This document shows positions 55,603 through 64,000 of a stretch of DNA of 64,000 nucleotides, one piece after another. The DNA lies in contig JADKJI010000014.1 of assembly GCA_016721085.1 (NCBI GenBank), positions 1-64,000 of the forward strand, given 5' to 3'. Made by a program: the position numbers and the translations under genes. Source of the stretch: Chitinophagaceae bacterium. Its GTDB lineage: Bacteria > Bacteroidota > Bacteroidia > Chitinophagales > Chitinophagaceae. The notes under the pieces were generated by a model. That model ran no database searches, had not been told where the DNA came from, and saw nothing but the letters and a program-made list of their open reading frames with translations. How positions within the stretch are numbered: position 1 is the first letter of the stretch; every line of letters starts with the position of its first letter.

Positions 55603-56595
55603 ATGGGTAATAAACCTGGTAGTTCCGTATTGTTAGAAGTTGATGAAGTATCAAAATCGATACTTCATAACACTGCAGTTAAATCACTTTCATTTAAGCA
55701 ATTAGTTGGAGAGAAATTGGCTATTGCAGGTGAAACCGGTTCTGGTAAAACAACATTATTGAAAATGATTTCAGGACTTGTGCAACCAGATTCCGGGAAA
55801 ATTCTATTACAGGGCGAAAGAGTTTTGGGCCCTTTGGAGAAATTAATACCCGGTCATTCGCGCATCGCTTATCTGTCACAGTTTTTTGAATTGAGGAATA
55901 ACTATTGGGTGAGGGAGATACTGGAGTATGCGAACGAGTTGACTGAAAAAGAAGCAAAGGAATTATATGATGTATGCCAGATAAGTCACCTTGTGAATAG
56001 AAGAACAGACCAGCTTTCTGGGGGCGAAAGACAACGGATTGCTCTTGCCAGATTATTAAGCACTTCTCCATCATTGCTGGCACTTGATGAACCTTTTTCT
56101 CACCTTGATGCCTTACATAAGGCAACTATTAAAGAGGTAATTCGCGATATCGGTAAGCAATTGTCGATTTCATGTATTCTGGTTTCTCATGATTCTACCG
56201 ATTTGTTATCCTGGGCTGATAAAATTTTAGTGATGAAAGACGGAAGCCTTCTTCAGGTAGACAATCCTGAAAGTATTTACAGGACTCCGGTAAATGAATA
56301 TACAGCTGGTTTGTTTGGTGAGTACATGGTGCTTAATGATCAGAACGCAAAAGCCTTATTTGCTTCAATGGATTCAAATAAGCAAAAAATGAATTTTTTG
56401 TTGCGTCCGGATGAACTTCAAATTTGTGATGAATCACAATCAAAACTATGTGCTGATATAATTGATATCCAGTTCAGGGGCAGTTATTATGCTCTAACAG
56501 TTATTGTAAACCAGCAATCATTAATTATTCATGCATTCCGCAATGCTTTAGAGTTGGGAGAGAAGGTGTTTATAAAGTTGACGAATCAGCATTGA
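55603..56595 (+). CDS. ABC transporter ATPase (MalK/PotA-like)
   Basis: 330 residues. Walker A GETGSGKTTLL (about 45), Q-loop YLSQFFELRNN, signature LSGGERQRIALARLL, Walker B LLALDEPFSHLD, H-loop VSHDST. The C-terminal TOBE-like region (about 260-330) with RPDELQI is as in importers of the polyamine, sulfate or iron family. No permease or binding-protein genes are adjacent, so the cargo is unknown. It stands alone with a small inverted repeat after it. Confidence 0.9.
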   Translation: MGNKPGSSVLLEVDEVSKSILHNTAVKSLSFKQLVGEKLAIAGETGSGKTTLLKMISGLVQPDSGKILLQGERVLGPLEKLIPGHSRIAYLSQFFELRNNYWVREILEYANELTEKEAKELYDVCQISHLVNRRTDQLSGGERQRIALARLLSTSPSLLALDEPFSHLDALHKATIKEVIRDIGKQLSISCILVSHDSTDLLSWADKILVMKDGSLLQVDNPESIYRTPVNEYTAGLFGEYMVLNDQNAKALFASMDSNKQKMNFLLRPDELQICDESQSKLCADIIDIQFRGSYYALTVIVNQQSLIIHAFRNALELGEKVFIKLTNQH

Positions 56596-56634
56596 GTACA
56601 AAATTATTATCCAATACAATAGGCTTGTACTCAA
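56592..56634. terminator. Possible hairpin after the ABC ATPase gene
   Basis: TTGAGTACAA (56592-56601) and TTGTACTCAA (56625-56634) pair perfectly around a 23-nt loop. No T run follows, so it is a weak terminator candidate. Confidence 0.5.
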
Positions 56635-56830
56635 CTAATAAGCTGTTAAAATCCAAATAAATTAGGAAATAGGACTGTATAAAGCTACCTTTGTCTTTCT
56701 TAATGTTAGTGCTTTCTTCATTTGTGTAGTGATCTTTTCTCCTCAAATTTACTGATCGCTTAACGTAAGGCGGATAATGTATCGGGCGTTCCGATAGCCT
56801 TATCACAATTTTTTCATTAAAACATATTTC

Positions 56831-58177
56831 GTGTTATTTACAGATTTACAGCTCATTGAGCCGCTGTTGCAAGCATTGCAGGCAGAAGGCTACACAACTC
56901 CTACACCTATCCAGCAAAAAGCGATTCCACCGGTATTAGAAGGTAAGGACTTATTAGGTGGGGCACAAACCGGAACCGGAAAAACAGCTGCATTCACTTT
57001 GCCTATTTTACAAAGGATGTTTGCTGAATATAAGCAAGGCATGAAGAGAACAAATCCTCGCGCTCTTATTCTAACTCCAACTAGAGAACTGGCTATTCAG
57101 ATTGGTGAAAGTATCGCAGCATATGGTAAATTTTTACCATTAAAACATACTGTCATTTTTGGTGGTGTATCACAACACCAGCAGGTAATGGCGCTTCGCT
57201 CTGGCGTTGATATTGTTGTAGCTACTCCTGGTCGCTTATTAGACCTGATGCAGCAGCAGCTTTTATCACTCCGTGATATCAATTATTTCGTGTTGGATGA
57301 AGCCGATCGTATGCTCGATATGGGTTTTGTTCACGACGTTAAAAGGGTAGTGGCAAAACTCCCTGCAAAAAGACAGACATTGTTCTTCTCGGCTACTATG
57401 CCTACAGAGATCAAGCAATTGGCTGCCGGTTTATTGATTAATCCTGTATATGTGGAAGTGACTCCGGTTTCTTCTACTGCAGAGCGCATACAGCAAACCG
57501 TATACTTTACTCCACGTCAGGATAAGTTATCGTTGCTTGTACATCTTTTGCAAGACAGTTCTATTGAATCAGTGCTTGTATTCATGCAAATGAAACATGC
57601 TGCAAATAAGCTTTGTACTAGTCTTATAAGGGCTGGTATTCCTGCTGAGGCTATTCATGGTAATAAATCACAGAATGCCCGTCAGCTGGCTTTATCAAAC
57701 TTCAAGAATCGACGCACACGTGTATTGGTGGCAACAGATATCGCTGCCCGTGGTATTGATATCGACGACCTTACCCATGTAGTGAATTTTGAATTACCGA
57801 ATGTTCCTGAAACCTATGTTCACCGTATTGGTAGAACAGGAAGGGCAGGAGCGGAAGGTATCGCTATCTCTTTCTGTGAACCTGCTGAAAGACCATTCTT
57901 GCAGGATATCCAGAAGTTGATCAGGCAAACCATCCCTGTTAGTCCAACTCCAGAATTCGAAAGAAAAGTACAACCTATCGCCGACGATAAACCACCAAGA
58001 AGAGAAGGAAACTATTCTTCAAGAAATGGTAATAGTGGCGGAGGCTATGGTAATAATAGAAGCAGCGGAAGCAGACCTTCTGGTAACCGTCCTTCAGGAA
58101 GCCGTCCTTCGGCTAATCGTAGTGGTGGTAACCGATCTTCAAATCAGGGAAGTTCTAGATTTGCTATTAGTCGATAA
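56831..58177 (+). CDS. DEAD-box RNA helicase (RhlE-like)
   Basis: 448 residues from a GTG at 56831. Q motif (GYTTPTPIQQKAIP), Walker A AQTGTGKTAA, DEAD box VLDEADRMLDMGF, SAT in FFSATMP, and HRIGRTGRAG (motif VI). The C-terminal tail from about 375 is rich in Arg, Ser and Gly (RSSGSRPSGNRPSGSRPSA), a low-complexity RNA-binding extension. Role in RNA remodelling, probably in cold or ribosome assembly. A leader of about 200 nt precedes it. The RRM operon lies convergent, 0.3-1.3 kb away. Confidence 0.92.
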   Translation: MLFTDLQLIEPLLQALQAEGYTTPTPIQQKAIPPVLEGKDLLGGAQTGTGKTAAFTLPILQRMFAEYKQGMKRTNPRALILTPTRELAIQIGESIAAYGKFLPLKHTVIFGGVSQHQQVMALRSGVDIVVATPGRLLDLMQQQLLSLRDINYFVLDEADRMLDMGFVHDVKRVVAKLPAKRQTLFFSATMPTEIKQLAAGLLINPVYVEVTPVSSTAERIQQTVYFTPRQDKLSLLVHLLQDSSIESVLVFMQMKHAANKLCTSLIRAGIPAEAIHGNKSQNARQLALSNFKNRRTRVLVATDIAARGIDIDDLTHVVNFELPNVPETYVHRIGRTGRAGAEGIAISFCEPAERPFLQDIQKLIRQTIPVSPTPEFERKVQPIADDKPPRREGNYSSRNGNSGGGYGNNRSSGSRPSGNRPSGSRPSANRSGGNRSSNQGSSRFAISR

Positions 58178-58184
58178 GAGTACA

Positions 58185-58450
58185 ATTTGAAAATTTGATA
58201 ATTTGAAAATTTGAGAATGTTGAATTCTAAAATTCCTTTCTACATTTCGAGTTTTTTATTATCAAAATCAATATAATTTATGTCCTGGATTCGTCAAGAG
58301 TTCAGGATTTTTTTTTACCGCGGAGACGCGAAGACGCAGGGATAACCCTCCGCGTCCCCGCGTCTCTGCGGTAAAAAAGCAAACAATTCAATACTCTTAC
58401 CAACTAGTAAACCCTATGGAACCTCTTAAACTTTTGGAACCTATTGAACT
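58185..58450. repeat. Cluster of three word-repeat families
   Basis: TTTGAAAATTTG words at 58185-58220, an ACCGCGGAGACGCG hairpin (arms 58315-58339 and 58351-58374), and GGAACC words at 58412-58450. It lies between the convergent DEAD-box gene and the 58517 operon. A TCCTG...CAGGA stem with T run at 58284-58316 may terminate the helicase gene. Confidence 0.85.
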
Positions 58451-58490
58451 AAAAAAAAAGACCCCTGAAAAGATCACTCTCCTCAGGGGA
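58451..58490 (-). terminator. Terminator of the RRM operon
   Basis: On the minus strand CCCCTGA and TCAGGGG (58483-58489 and 58462-58468) form a stem, followed by TCTTTTTTTTT. It fits the end of the three-gene operon that starts at 59507. Confidence 0.82.
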
Positions 58491-58516
58491 CAATTTATTT
58501 AAACAGAACAGATATT

Positions 58517-58894
58517 TTACTCTCCGGCTGCTGCAGCTTCTTCAGCGGCGGCTACTTCTTCTTCAGAAAGAACTACTGGTGTAGCATCTTTAATAGTCAA
58601 TAGGAAACTATTGTCTAATGAAAACTCAACGTGTAATTCACGAATCATGTAGCGGGTGATATCGCTTTCCTGCAAAAGGGCGCCAAGTTCCTTAGCTACC
58701 GGTGAAAGGGTAGAGCCAGATACAATTTTGCCATTCTTAATTTGCATTGAAGAAAATGAGAACTTGATTTTACGTCCGCCAGCGGCACGTCTGAAATCAG
58801 TTTCATTCATTTGAAGGGTCTGCGTTTCGCGCGACACCTTTTTCAGTAAAATGTGAATTACCGGTAGGTATTTCTTCCAGGTAAAAGTAAACAT
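58517..58894 (-). CDS. Small conserved-looking protein in RRM operon, unknown function
   Basis: 125 residues from the ATG at 58894. A soluble basic start (MFTFTWKKYLPVIHILLKK), a central beta-rich segment (RKIKFSFSSMQIKNGKIVSG), then YMIRELHVEFSLDNSFLLTI and an acidic, Ala-rich tail EEEVAAAEEAAAAGE. No family is recognised. It is the last gene of the operon, 23 nt after the 83-residue protein gene; a terminator follows. Confidence 0.68.
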   Translation of the reverse strand: MFTFTWKKYLPVIHILLKKVSRETQTLQMNETDFRRAAGGRKIKFSFSSMQIKNGKIVSGSTLSPVAKELGALLQESDITRYMIRELHVEFSLDNSFLLTIKDATPVVLSEEEVAAAEEAAAAGE

Positions 58895-58917
58895 CGGAAT
58901 GTGGGTTATCGGGTGAC

Positions 58918-59169
58918 TTAATTTTCGCTTAATCGTGTGAATTCTGCTCCATTGAAAATACGAGCTAAAGTATTGTCCTGTGTGCGCTCCCATTCTTCCA
59001 GTTTGGAATCGGAAACAATACGCCAGAAATTTTTGGCTTTTAAATCATTGTAATCATTGGTACGAAGGAAAACTCCTTTTACAGTGTTCCTTTGCTTAAA
59101 ATGAATGTTAACCGGGACTTTTTTCCTGGCCGGGTTATTGAGAAATTTTTCGATCATCTCAGGAGTCAT
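58918..59169 (-). CDS. Small beta-rich protein, possible Sm-like (Hfq-like) fold
   Basis: 83 residues. The pattern VPVNIHFKQRNTVKGVFLRT, then NFWRIV and finally LARIFNGAEFTRLS, recalls the two Sm motifs of Hfq-type proteins (strand-rich core with a short helix at the start, TPEMIEKFLNNP). I infer the Sm-like fold from the pattern and neighbourhood only; the residues that bind RNA in Hfq are not conserved. It is the middle gene of an operon, 56 nt after the RRM gene. Alternative: an unrelated small beta-barrel. Confidence 0.6.
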   Translation of the reverse strand: MTPEMIEKFLNNPARKKVPVNIHFKQRNTVKGVFLRTNDYNDLKAKNFWRIVSDSKLEEWERTQDNTLARIFNGAEFTRLSEN

Positions 59170-59225
59170 GCGCTAAGAATTTTTAATGGATAAAACGGGA
59201 AATCAAGTGTTTGGGGAAGATGGAA

Positions 59226-59507
59226 TTACCATCTGCCACCACCGCCACCATTTCCTCTACCAGTCTCTTTTGGTCTGGCTTCTGTAACATTGATAGCGCG
59301 ACCATCGCTGGAAGTACCATCTAATGAAGTGATAGCTACTTTTGCTGCTGCATCATCAGGCATTTCTACAAATCCGAAACCACGACTTCTGCCAGTGGCA
59401 CGATCCATAATAATCTTAGCTGAAGAAACGGCACCAAAGCCTTCAAACATCTTACGTAAATCTTCGTCCTGCAAACCGAAACCCAGGTTGGAAACAAAAA
59501 GGTTCAT
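59226..59507 (-). CDS. RRM-domain RNA-binding protein
   Basis: 93 residues, one RRM. RNP2 is LFVSNL (residues 3-8) and RNP1 RGFGFVEM (about 42-49). A Gly-rich tail GRGNGGGGGRW completes it. Such small RRM proteins are common in Bacteroidota, where they are candidate global RNA-binding regulators. It is the first gene of a three-gene minus-strand operon (59507-58517). About 250 bp upstream are without a gene, and an A+T-rich start region holds the probable promoter. Confidence 0.92.
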   Translation of the reverse strand: MNLFVSNLGFGLQDEDLRKMFEGFGAVSSAKIIMDRATGRSRGFGFVEMPDDAAAKVAITSLDGTSSDGRAINVTEARPKETGRGNGGGGGRW

Positions 59508-59756
59508 ACAAATTTTTTAAAAAGTAAAAAAAACTTGAGTGGGAGCAGGTGTTAATGAAAAGGCTGAAATCAACCAGTTGCTTGATCACTTACAAGAGCG
59601 ACAAACTCAAATTGTCGGCACAAAGGTAACAAATAATTTGCGGAATACCCGTATTATTTTGCATTCATTACCAATTAATTATAACAATTGTACAGCTCTT
59701 TTTTCCTCATTGTATCTGCCTCAGTTCTAAAACGATAGCTGTTTCTGGCCTTTTGT

Positions 59757-61409
59757 TTAGCTTTTAATAATCTTGAATTCAACTCTTCGGTTCAATTGCC
59801 TGTTTTCATCCGTATCGTTTGGAACTACAGGCTGGGTCTCTCCATAGCCCTTTGACTGTATTCTTTCAGTGGCAATTCCTTTTGAAATCAAATAGTCACT
59901 AACCGACCTGGCTCTGTTATCACTTAGCTTGAAGTTATACTCATCAGTACCCTTACTATCAGTATGTGCACTCATCTCAATCTCAATCGCTGGATTCTCT
60001 TTTAACATCTGAACAAGCCTGTCTAACTCGAGATTCGATTCCTGCCTTAAATCCCATTTATCAAAATCGAAGAACACATTGTTCAGTCTTACTACCTGTC
60101 CTATCTCAATCGGCATCAGATATAGATCCTTATGGATTTCCTTATAGCCTGCTTTAATAAGTGAATCCAGGTTCAGATTCTCTGATTGAGCGAAGAACTT
60201 ATCGGCAGTGGCCCTGATACTATAATTCTTATCATAAGGCAATACAATTTTGAAAGCGCCATCACCACCATTAGATACACCATTTCCTGCAACGGTTCCT
60301 TCAGGTAATGTTTCATATACTAAAGAAGCGCTTATTGGTTCTTTTGTCTTGGCGTTATAAACATTACCGCTAACCAACACAACTGGATTCGGCTTCTCTT
60401 TTTCCAAAAGCTTTACCCTTACAATATCACTTTCCCCATATGTATTAAGACTGGTAGTGAGATAAGCATATTCACCCCCAGCATCAAGCGTAAAAAAGGC
60501 ATCCCAGTCAGGTGTATTTATAGGGGCACCCAAATTTTCGGGCACACTCCATTTCTGCCAGGTCTTATCCAAACGCTTGGTCATCCAGATATCATTATTT
60601 CCTAACCCCCCTGGCCGGTTGCTACTGAAATACAGGGTTACTCCATCCGATGCCAGATAAGGTGTCATCTCATCTGTTTCTGGCGCATTGATTGTCTTGC
60701 CTAGGTTCTTAGGCTCAGACCAACTTCCATCTTTCTCAAGAAAGCAAATGAATATATCATTATTCTCTCCTCCTTTTTCTGGTGTCATATATAAGAAGAG
60801 GGTCTGTCCATCATGTCCCATTGTGGCACCTGATTGTCTTCCTCTGTCGTAGCGTTCGTAATTTTTTATACGGAGCATATTTGGCTCACTCCAGCGACCA
60901 TTGTTTTGAAGATAACTTAGACTAACTCCTTTTCCGTTAAAGGCACCGTTTAAGAATGCACCTCTTAATAGAATTCGGTTATTATCGGGAGAAATCCAAT
61001 AAACGGCATTGTATTGAACTGTATTTAATGGATACGCCAAATGTCGTGCCTCCATCCATTTGCCATTCTCATCTCTTCTGGAATACCAGATATCCTGTGA
61101 ATTAGGCACAGAATTGTATTTCGTGTTTACAGGATGATTCTCACAAATGAAGAAAAGAGTATTCCCATCCGCAGAAATAGTAGGTCTTAATTCAGGAAGA
61201 TCTGAATTGATATTGATCCCCAGATTTTCAATTTTCAGGATGGTATTAGCCGTAATGATATTGTCTTTCTGTGGTTTTAATACCACTGAAGAATCAGCAT
61301 TCGGCTGGGCTATCATTGATACGCTGGCCAATAACAGCAATAGTAGGGCGGTGAGGGTTTTCACGACAAAGGATTTGAGGTAAAATAAGGCGAAATTTCC
61401 ATTATTCAT
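59757..61409 (-). CDS. OmpA-like outer membrane protein with PD40 propeller
   Basis: 550 residues. Signal peptide (GTG at 61364 would start a shorter MKTLTALLLL form). PD40/WD40-like blades at about residues 70-310 (ELRPTISADGNTLFFIC, DEMTPYLASDGVTLYFSSNRPGG), a CarboxypepD_reg-like insert (about 325-395, GNVYNAKTKEPISASLVYE), and the OmpA C-domain from about 430 with VFFDFDKWDLRQ, MSAHTDSKGTDEYN and NRRVEFKI. It should bind peptidoglycan in the periplasm. Common in Bacteroidota cell-surface assemblies. Confidence 0.93.
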   Translation of the reverse strand: MNNGNFALFYLKSFVVKTLTALLLLLLASVSMIAQPNADSSVVLKPQKDNIITANTILKIENLGININSDLPELRPTISADGNTLFFICENHPVNTKYNSVPNSQDIWYSRRDENGKWMEARHLAYPLNTVQYNAVYWISPDNNRILLRGAFLNGAFNGKGVSLSYLQNNGRWSEPNMLRIKNYERYDRGRQSGATMGHDGQTLFLYMTPEKGGENNDIFICFLEKDGSWSEPKNLGKTINAPETDEMTPYLASDGVTLYFSSNRPGGLGNNDIWMTKRLDKTWQKWSVPENLGAPINTPDWDAFFTLDAGGEYAYLTTSLNTYGESDIVRVKLLEKEKPNPVVLVSGNVYNAKTKEPISASLVYETLPEGTVAGNGVSNGGDGAFKIVLPYDKNYSIRATADKFFAQSENLNLDSLIKAGYKEIHKDLYLMPIEIGQVVRLNNVFFDFDKWDLRQESNLELDRLVQMLKENPAIEIEMSAHTDSKGTDEYNFKLSDNRARSVSDYLISKGIATERIQSKGYGETQPVVPNDTDENRQLNRRVEFKIIKS

Positions 61410-61549
61410 AGTCCTCTAAAAAGCAGGTTTTTAATGGGTTATGAATAAGTTTGTGTCTTAAAACGTTTTTTGACCCTATAAATTGTAATCTGAGGGCTTC
61501 CTGAGTTCTGAAAGGGTAGCTATGGAATGATTAAATTTGAAATAAAACA

Positions 61550-62557
61550 ATGCAAACCATACTTGGCGCAAATGGCATCATTGCCTTTCATCTGGCCAAA
61601 GACCTTACCCAATACACCAATAAGATTCGCCTGGTAAGCAGGAATCCCCGAAAAGTGAACGATACCGATGAATTGTTTCCTGCCGATTTACTCGATGCAG
61701 CCAAAGTTGATGAAGCGGTAAAAGGATCAGAAATAGTATATCTGACAGCTGGATTAAAATATGATATCAAAGTATGGAAAGTGCAATGGCCAATAGTCAT
61801 GACGAATGTTATTAACGCCTGCAAAAAGCATAAGGCAAAATTGGTCTTCTTTGATAATGTGTATGCCTATGGTAAAGTTGATGGTTGGATGACGGAAGCA
61901 ACTCCTTATAACCCTTGCAGTAAAAAAGGAGAAGTAAGAAGGGCGATTGCAGAACAACTCATGAATGAAGTGAAATCAGGTGCTCTCACAGCCATGATCA
62001 TTCGTTCAGCAGATTTCTATGGACCTAATACGGCTACCAGTTTTCTGAATGTGCTGGTATTTGATAAATTGAAAAATAAGAAAGCGGCACAATTACTTGG
62101 CAGCGCTGATACATTACATAGTGTAACCTATACTCCTGATGCTGCAAAAGCAACTGCTTTGCTTGGAAACACACCTGAAGCTTATAATCAGGTATGGCAT
62201 GCCCCTACCGATAAACATACCATTACCGCCAAACAATTTATTGAAAAGGCTGCCGCTCTTATGAATGTGCCTCCTAAGTATACTGTACTCCCAAAATTCC
62301 TGATGAGCATACTCGGAATTTTCATAGGAGTCCTCCGTGAATCAAAAGAGATGCTCTATCAAAATGAAAACGATTACTTGTTCAGTAGCGATAAGTTTGA
62401 AACAGCGTTTCCATTGTTTAGAGTTACAACTTATGATGAAGGGATAAAAGAAATAGTCGGGAGTCGGGAGTCAAGTCCGAAAGTCGGGAAGACCGGAAGT
62501 CCGGAAGAAAATACAAATACAAGTAGGGAAGTAGGTAGTAGGGAAGTAAGGAGGTAG
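61550..62557 (+). CDS. NAD-dependent epimerase/dehydratase-like protein with repeat-derived C-terminus
   Basis: 335 residues. An atypical Rossmann glycine motif GANGIIAFHLA near the start. Family blocks are VVYLTAGLKYD-like (IVYLTAGL), VYAYGKVDG and the SADFYGPN region, giving an extended SDR that epimerises or dehydrates sugar substrates. The C-terminal tail from about residue 303 (ESSPKVGKTGSPEENTNTS) is encoded by GTCCGGAAGTC-type repeat DNA (62457-62557), so the true end was probably near 62455. The upstream neighbour is divergent; the ThuA gene is convergent. Confidence 0.87.
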   Translation: MQTILGANGIIAFHLAKDLTQYTNKIRLVSRNPRKVNDTDELFPADLLDAAKVDEAVKGSEIVYLTAGLKYDIKVWKVQWPIVMTNVINACKKHKAKLVFFDNVYAYGKVDGWMTEATPYNPCSKKGEVRRAIAEQLMNEVKSGALTAMIIRSADFYGPNTATSFLNVLVFDKLKNKKAAQLLGSADTLHSVTYTPDAAKATALLGNTPEAYNQVWHAPTDKHTITAKQFIEKAAALMNVPPKYTVLPKFLMSILGIFIGVLRESKEMLYQNENDYLFSSDKFETAFPLFRVTTYDEGIKEIVGSRESSPKVGKTGSPEENTNTSREVGSREVRR

Positions 62558-62805
62558 GGAAGTAAGTAAGTAAGGGAGTACCATTAATTTGGGTTTCGAC
62601 CAACCCAAGGGGAATAAGAATGACCGCAGGGGAATCAGAAGTTTTATTTTTTTCAATGCAGATACTATTTGTGTTTTCGCCGTTATATATTAACGGACAA
62701 TAAGAGCTGTATTTTCTCCTTCCCTACTACCTTCCTTCCTAACTTCCCTACTTGTATTTGTATTTACTTCCGGACTTTCGGTCTTTCCGTCTTCCGGACT
62801 CCCCC
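62457..62805. repeat. Large inverted repeat pair of GTCCGGAAGTC/AGTAGGGAAGTA words
   Basis: Left arm 62457-62570 and right arm 62719-62805 are complementary with a few mismatches. Shared parts include GAAGTCCGGAAGAAAATAC, ATACAAATACAAGTAGGGAA and GGTAGTAGGGAAGTA. The middle (62580-62640) has a palindrome TTGGGTTTCGACCAACCCAA. The left arm forms the last codons of the epimerase gene and the right arm the last codons of the ThuA gene. Confidence 0.88.
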
Positions 62806-63621
62806 CAACCAAAGCACCGTATTCAACACGAATTTATTCTGCATCTCATTATCAAATTGAAACGAAAGCTCCTTATTCGTTCCATTATCATAATCGATAT
62901 CATTATGCCCCATATTCATATAAAGCATTCTGTAATTGATATTTGTCCATGCAACAGGATAGTATCCTTCATGCCATATTTCATATTGTTTAGGCCCATT
63001 GCCTAATGGAAAGCTGGATGGATCGATGCTGAGTAAGATTTTTATGTCTTTATTTTCCCTGATGTCTTTCTCCCAACTATACCATTCATTTGGTGCAGAT
63101 TTAAATACTTTAGGAAGTCCTTTCATACTTGGGTGCTTTCTGTCTTCAACTTTTAGATAAGCAGGAGTTGGGTGCCAGGTATTTCCTTTGTATGATCCTA
63201 CTCCAAGGAAAGTGTTATGATACCAGTCCCAATCCTGGTTGAAATCAGAAGGTGTTAATGCGAACCCGGCAAAATGAAATCCAATCCAACCACCACCTGT
63301 TTCAATGAATTGTTGAAAGGCCAAACGTTGTTCCGGCTTATCGGGCCTTGTATCAAAAAAAACCACCACATCATAATTGGTAAGAAAGGGGCTATTCATA
63401 TTATCCCAATTATCAGTAGAGTCGTAAGTAAAGCCATGTAAACTGGCCATTTTTGAAAACCATCTATTGGCTTCATGAACAAAACTGATATGGGCAAGAT
63501 CACTTTTAGCTGTATAGAACGAGATGACTCTGAATGTATGAGTATTTTTCTGTGTCATTGCAGTTTTGAATGACAGGGTAAATACAAGTACAATCAGTGT
63601 TTTTAATAAAAATGATTTCAT
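62764..63621 (-). CDS. ThuA-domain (trehalose-utilisation-like) exported protein
   Basis: 285 residues with a signal peptide (1-23, ending AMTQ). The ThuA core has VISFYTAKSDLAH, YDVVVFFDTRPD, GGGWIGFHFAGFALTP and a trailing WYSWEKDIREN and EIWHEGYYPVAWTN. Proteins of this type cut or bind sugar derivatives; precise activity is unknown. The last residues (GGVRKTERPKVRK) come from the repeat DNA at 62764-62805, so the C-terminus is not original. Convergent with the epimerase. Confidence 0.87.
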   Translation of the reverse strand: MKSFLLKTLIVLVFTLSFKTAMTQKNTHTFRVISFYTAKSDLAHISFVHEANRWFSKMASLHGFTYDSTDNWDNMNSPFLTNYDVVVFFDTRPDKPEQRLAFQQFIETGGGWIGFHFAGFALTPSDFNQDWDWYHNTFLGVGSYKGNTWHPTPAYLKVEDRKHPSMKGLPKVFKSAPNEWYSWEKDIRENKDIKILLSIDPSSFPLGNGPKQYEIWHEGYYPVAWTNINYRMLYMNMGHNDIDYDNGTNKELSFQFDNEMQNKFVLNTVLWLGGVRKTERPKVRK

Positions 63622-63787
63622 CTTTAAGACTTGGCAATATGATTAGAGAAAATAATTGTGTTTTTGTCTTACCAAATGGCGCTTAAAAGTAAAGTAATAT
63701 CTACTGATAAATCGATTTTTAAGTAGCTTAGAAGATGGTTTCTGGAATAATTCATCGATGAAGTCATCAAAAGTTTATAATTTTTAA

Positions 63788-64000
63788 ATGAGCTCTATGC
63801 GTAGGTTCTTTGCTTTTGGTTTGACATTCTCAATTGTCTTGCCGGCTTTCTCTCAAAAGAACTATTTTGAAAAGGAAATCATATACAGATATACTTCTCC
63901 CTATACTTCATTCCCAGATTCATTACGGAAATCGGGACATACTTATCAAAATCAGGTTTTTCCTTACTCTGGCCATTATGATGATAGTTCAGTATTAATT
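63788..64000 (+). CDS. Exported protein, N-terminal fragment (runs off window)
   Basis: 71 codons in frame from the ATG at 63788 to the window end. MSSMRRFFAFGLTFSIVLPA is followed by FSQ, a signal peptide with a probable cleavage after Gln. The mature start KNYFEKEIIYRYTSPYTSFP is not matched to a family with confidence. It is divergent from the ThuA gene. Confidence 0.6.
   Translation, partial: MSSMRRFFAFGLTFSIVLPAFSQKNYFEKEIIYRYTSPYTSFPDSLRKSGHTYQNQVFPYSGHYDDSSVLI

Overview
The window looks like chromosomal DNA of a Bacteroidota bacterium, most likely of the Chitinophagaceae type. The evidence is a type IX secretion sorting domain, SprB-like repeats, many lipoproteins with a SC/GC lipobox, LytS/LytTR signalling, porin-family beta-barrels, TAnnTTTG-like -7 boxes and weak Shine-Dalgarno signals. 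This placement is an inference from gene content; no rRNA is present. The only RNA gene seen is a tRNA-Lys(CTT).

Layout. 1-2.2 kb: a minus-strand acyl-CoA (propionyl-CoA type) carboxylase operon (biotin carrier, biotin carboxylase, start of the carboxyltransferase). 2.3-9.2 kb: a damaged Gfo/Idh/MocA oxidoreductase, PhnA-like protein, SRPBCC protein, PQQ-type sugar dehydrogenase lipoprotein, DinB protein, a beta-barrel, and an AraC/cupin pair. 9.3-25 kb: carbohydrate-active enzymes (GH43, GH3, GH2, a GH43/32-like lipoprotein), an S9 peptidase, a T9SS cargo protein, and a TIM-barrel isomerase plus GMC oxidoreductase module; no SusC/SusD pair is present. 26-28 kb: a two-gene NorC/NorB-like nitric oxide reductase with unusual active-site residues. 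28-38 kb: kelch and CBM6-like secreted proteins, a TPR-thioredoxin protein, an SF1 helicase, a pentameric ligand-gated ion channel homologue, an SGNH hydrolase and a half-size MFS protein. 39-41 kb: an HD-domain/YitT/DUF2179 fusion and an FKBP protein. 42-50 kb: TMEM175-like channel, LamG lipoprotein, LytS/LytTR two-component system, amidohydrolase, tRNA-Lys, and an SprB-repeat lipoprotein with a cytochrome-like tail. 51-64 kb: GH29 fucosidase, a second AraC/cupin pair, an ABC ATPase, a DEAD-box helicase beside an RRM / small beta-rich protein operon, an OmpA-PD40 protein, an epimerase and a ThuA protein.

Two things dominate a close reading. First, at least twelve genes are broken by single-base indels, mostly in short mononucleotide runs, while both halves keep full family similarity. 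The simplest explanation is indel error in the assembly, so I annotate each as one gene. One gene (2344-3294) additionally lacks about 170 internal codons. Second, the intergenic spaces carry at least seven families of short-word palindromic repeats. They lie flush against gene ends, sometimes supply the stop codon, and at 62.5-62.8 kb have replaced the C-termini of two convergent genes.

Most interesting candidates for new biology: the NorB-like subunit with Asn in place of a FeB histidine and Met in place of a heme histidine; the HD-YitT-DUF2179 fusion; the RRM / possible Sm-like operon; the duplicated AraC/cupin modules; and the repeat families themselves.
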